Assembly (NCBI GenBank): GCA_030737835.1
Contig: CM060848.1
Location: 19,445,309 to 19,509,308, forward strand
DNA: 64,000 nucleotides
Reading direction: 5' to 3'
Origin: Acorus gramineus
Taxonomy: Eukaryota; Streptophyta; Magnoliopsida; Acorales; Acoraceae
The notes under the pieces are model-generated. The model ran no database searches. It was not told the DNA's origin and saw only the letters and a program-made list of their open reading frames with translations. The translations under genes were made by a program, and so were the position numbers. Below are positions 60,813 to 64,000 of the stretch, piece by piece; positions within the stretch are counted from its first letter, which is position 1, and each line of letters opens with the position of its first letter.

Positions 60813-63592
60813 AAGCATAGCATATTCTTTTGAGAAATTGTGAGGATCACAAAGGGTTAGTAGAGATTCACATGCATGAAATAAAACTAAGTTGTTGATA
60901 AGGTTATGCAATGGATGGTGTTAGGAGACCGACCAGCCCCTCCACGTACATTTATGAACGTGGTGGAGACCACAACAAATCATTTTCAGCTTTGCTGCTC
61001 CTGCTCAGTTTCTGTTTTATTATAAAAATATACAACAAATCCTCGTCACAACTCATTAAACCATCCAAAACAAATACAATACATCCAAAGAAAAAACCTT
61101 GTTGTGAAGCCACATGTGATGGCCCTAATTTATTTTTATTTTATTTTTTAATAAAACGTTTTGAGACAAGTTTTTGAATGGTTTTATTAACCCCCAAATC
61201 CAGTGGCTTTGTCTATGAAGATCTTGTGGAGCAGCAGATCCAATAGTCTGTCGATGAAACCAAAATCCAGTTTTATCTGCTTATGAGACATTAAAACTAT
61301 TTCATGTTGTTTGAATGGACTGACCGGTCTGACCCTTATAAAAGAATATATATATGTTTTAGTTACATTGCAGCAGACAGAATGGAGAGCCATCATGAGC
61401 TCTGGCTTTAGTTCTGATAAATGGGGCCAATTTTTTTTTATTTAGTGAAATCAATAGTATTGTCTTTCTCAAGCTAAGCTAAAAATCTATCCAATCTAAA
61501 AACAACCTCCTTAGTAAGAATAATATCTTTCTATAAAGAATTGTTTACAGCAGACTTCACTTTTGGGTGTGTCATGAGGATCTGACACCTCTATAATTAA
61601 GCTATTCTTCTCTCTCTTTTTTTTTTTGTTGGCTAAAGAACACAACAAGAATGGAATTGTCTACAATGGTGGCAGCCCACTCCAGAAAGTTCCAACATAA
61701 AAAGAATCTGAGAACCTAAAAAAATGAGCCATCCTTATGAGGAAGAATGTTAGAATAACAAGACCTACTGTCTAACTGTATAGAGCACATATGAGTTGTA
61801 TTGGATCCATAAATAGAGTATTCATTGTTCCATATCCTGTGTAGGAAAAAAAAAGTTGTACTCACAGATTCCATTGATTGGACACTGCAACAGTAGTTAC
61901 TGGTGCTTACAAGGCTGTTATGGGCGAAAGAGGTTTTTCAAATGCAAGTTGGTTATCACATGAATTTCTAATAGTGCTGGTCACATGGTATTTAAAAATA
62001 TTTTGATTTGGTTTTATCTTGAGAAAAAGTATTCATATTTCAGCAAATTATGAGGTTGTGAAGATAAACCAAGACTAATCATGCCCACATGTGTACCACC
62101 TTGGAATCTCAACAAAATCATTTTTGAAGATAACCCCACCTTGAGACAGCTCTAGAGATAAATTTGCACCAACATTTTTTTGGTGATGAAGAGGTTAAGG
62201 CATCATTAGAGAAATTTTTTACAATTAATATATAAGTAGAAAGAAAACTTACCATTGTCCAGTAGTAAGGCATGAGTAGTAGGGCTTTTCACCTGAAATA
62301 TCGCTGCTAACAACATTAGATCTTATAAAATTTTCACAGCAGTGAGATAGAGTAAAGGAGAGGCGATGTGGTGATTGAGGTCGGTCTATATGCAGTCAAT
62401 TGTCCACAAAAAAAAGAGAACACAGCCAATACTGGAGTTGATTAATGTAACAAGAATGTGATATTTGTTTGTAACTTATCCTGCTCTAATTCAAAATCCC
62501 AACCAAGCTCAAGTCTCAACTGAGTAATCCGAATACTATGGTTATCCAGGTGAGAAACAATTCTTGTGAGTTCTCCTGCTTGTATTGCTCTGCGCTAGTT
62601 TTATTATAAGTTAAACAAGTTTAGTTTTTTTTTCTATTCATAGGCAGGCATAAAAAGTTATCACCAATAAACTGGTTTTAAATTGAATAGCTACAAAGTT
62701 ACTATTCTCTCTAATCAATCAAGATGTAACTGGATAACTTTTATTCTAGATTCATGTTATTATCCCAAAACCAAACAAGGAACATCACGGATAACTTCTC
62801 CAATGCTGAAAAGCTAGTTTCCTCTGGTCCCTACTGGTACATGTCAGGATGATTGGTTCACATATTTTATCTATCTGTCCACAGCCAGACAGTTCCGTCT
62901 CTTCATTGAATATACAACAAGTACTTCCAACACAATTATAATTCAATTGAAAAAGCGACAGAATCTGCAGCTCAGATAATTGCACAATCAATGACAATGC
63001 AACATTTGTATTGCAGTAACATTATAAAGAGATAACTCCAAGGCAAAATTTACTGCATCCAAAAGGATCAATGGAACTGAGCACTTCTAATAATAAACTT
63101 GAATTGGTGGTCTTTCAGGAATAAAATTTGTGTTGGAAATTACAATTTCTTTTCAACTCAGTTTGGAAATGAAATATCCGTGTCAAGTATCTTGCAGCAT
63201 TCCTTTAGATAAGTGCATAATGCAGAGTTAGACCTTTGTAGACAGACCTTATTGTGCTGCTTAGAAGGCAAAAGGAACAATGCCTGCAAGATGATGCAAT
63301 AGCAGACCGTAGGGCAGCGGAAAATCAAGTCACATATCTCATACATAGGCAAGAGAGAATAAGTCGAGAGCGGTATTATATTAAGGCATAACCAAAAGTA
63401 AGAGAGATCCATTTTTACAAGAAAATGCCATACAGAGAACTCAAGACAAATTGGAAGTGTGACCTTTCCGTTTTTGCTGTAAGCTAATTTTCATTAGTTT
63501 GTTATCTTATTTGATTACTTCAAGATATCATCAACTCCCCGCTAACTGACCAAGAGCTTAGCACTAAACTGTTGGGATTGACGTTAGACAAG

Positions 63593-63654
63593 ATAGCCGG
63601 TAACAAAACATTGTCAAATCATGGATCCATGCATAGCCGGTAACAAAACATTTT
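63593..63654. repeat. Direct repeat of ATAGCCGGTAACAAAACATT
   Basis: The 20-mer occurs at 63593 and again at 63633, separated by CATGGATCC-containing sequence; ATCATGGATCC recurs at about 63754. It is a small local duplication of unknown origin. Confidence 0.8.
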
Positions 63655-64000
63655 CTATCTTGATGTTTTTTTCTCTTCACCCCCATTCAGACAGTATCTA
63701 TTTTGATATATATTGGAATGGATACATGCCTACAGTTTCACTCAAAAAAAAAATCATGGATCCGTAAGTGGAACCGCATGAGTGATCCAGGATTGATGAG
63801 ATAAAGCTTACGGCCATTGTTGTTCAGCATTGTCTTTTGATTATCACTGATGCGGTGGACCCTAAACCTCGGGAAAGTTATCTCATGTGTGATTATGGCA
63901 TTCTCCAAGTAAGTTGGAGTTATCAGAAATGGTTCAATTTTTTTTTTTTTTTAAATGAAGACAATTCTTTAAGCAAGCAGATAATTTGATACACTTGTTC

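Larger units (their letters stand above)
57247..64000. other. Gene-free, repeat-rich right end of the window
   Basis: The first few hundred bp are the likely promoter and leader of the LIN-like gene, including a GA-rich stretch (57273-57284). Beyond lie the second long-inverted-repeat MITE (58416), the 33-bp-unit foldback element (59525-60346), a small hAT-like MITE (60593-60812) and short direct repeats near 63.6 kb. Between 61 and 64 kb no exon or element border could be supported. Confidence 0.6.

Noticed and set aside
61640..61860. Sequence resembling part of an LTR (TGTTAGAATAACAAG start, TATA-like region)
   Set aside because: No second LTR, primer binding site or target duplication was found.
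63781..63910. Short open stretch on both strands, e.g. TFPRFRVHRISDNQ on the minus strand
   Set aside because: About 40 codons, no recognised family and no linked exons in the window; too weak to call a gene.
1..64000. CRISPR arrays, operons, riboswitches or phage-like modules
   Set aside because: The window is plant nuclear DNA; none of the repeats has regular spacers, and genes are individually intron-split.

Overview
The window is nuclear DNA of a flowering plant. Genes are split by introns with canonical GT-AG borders, and the spacers and introns are AT-rich and packed with short inverted-repeat transposons, tRNA-like SINE remnants, a LINE 3' end and a piece of plastid DNA. The encoded families are plant families: a Golgi-type UDP-glucuronate decarboxylase, PRL1, a pectin methylesterase inhibitor and a LIN/CERBERUS relative. 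I cannot name the species. The very GC-rich intronless inhibitor gene and the GC-rich first exon of the decarboxylase hint at a GC3-skewed lineage such as a monocot, but that is only inference.

Layout. 1-2.4 kb: an apparently intact Mutator-like (MULE) transposase gene on the plus strand, with the window edge probably cutting its element. 2.4-6.2 kb: spacer with a minisatellite, a plastid ndhG insertion (3669-~3990) and a SINE-like unit. 6.2-10.15 kb, minus: UDP-glucuronic acid decarboxylase (UXS), 7 exons, 419 aa, whose first intron looks like a minor-spliceosome AT-AC intron. 10.2-15.6 kb: spacer. 15.6-25.1 kb, minus: PRL1 WD40 protein, 17 exons, 480 aa. 27.0-30.5 kb, minus: HIG1-domain mitochondrial protein, 3 exons, 99 aa. 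34.6-35.2 kb, minus: pectin methylesterase inhibitor-like secreted protein. 38.1-43.5 kb, plus: Peter Pan/PPAN (SSF1-type) Brix-domain ribosome biogenesis factor, 7 exons, 323 aa. 48.4-57.2 kb, minus: LIN/CERBERUS-like ARM-WD40 protein, 17 exons, 1359 aa, with no visible U-box. 57.2-64 kb: repeat-rich spacer with no convincing gene.

The genes do not form a pathway or cluster; they are ordinary neighbouring housekeeping genes, each with its own introns. All exon borders were placed by hand from splice signals, reading phase and remembered family conservation. Phases close exactly in all six multi-exon models, MULE included; exon 3 of the LIN-like gene is the least certain.

The most unusual signals are the AT-AC intron in UXS, a foldback element near 60 kb with arms built from 33-bp tandem units, a series of nested miniature transposons (44.0-46.0 kb, 27.4-28.2 kb), the ndhG nuclear plastid insertion, and the missing U-box in the LIN-like gene.
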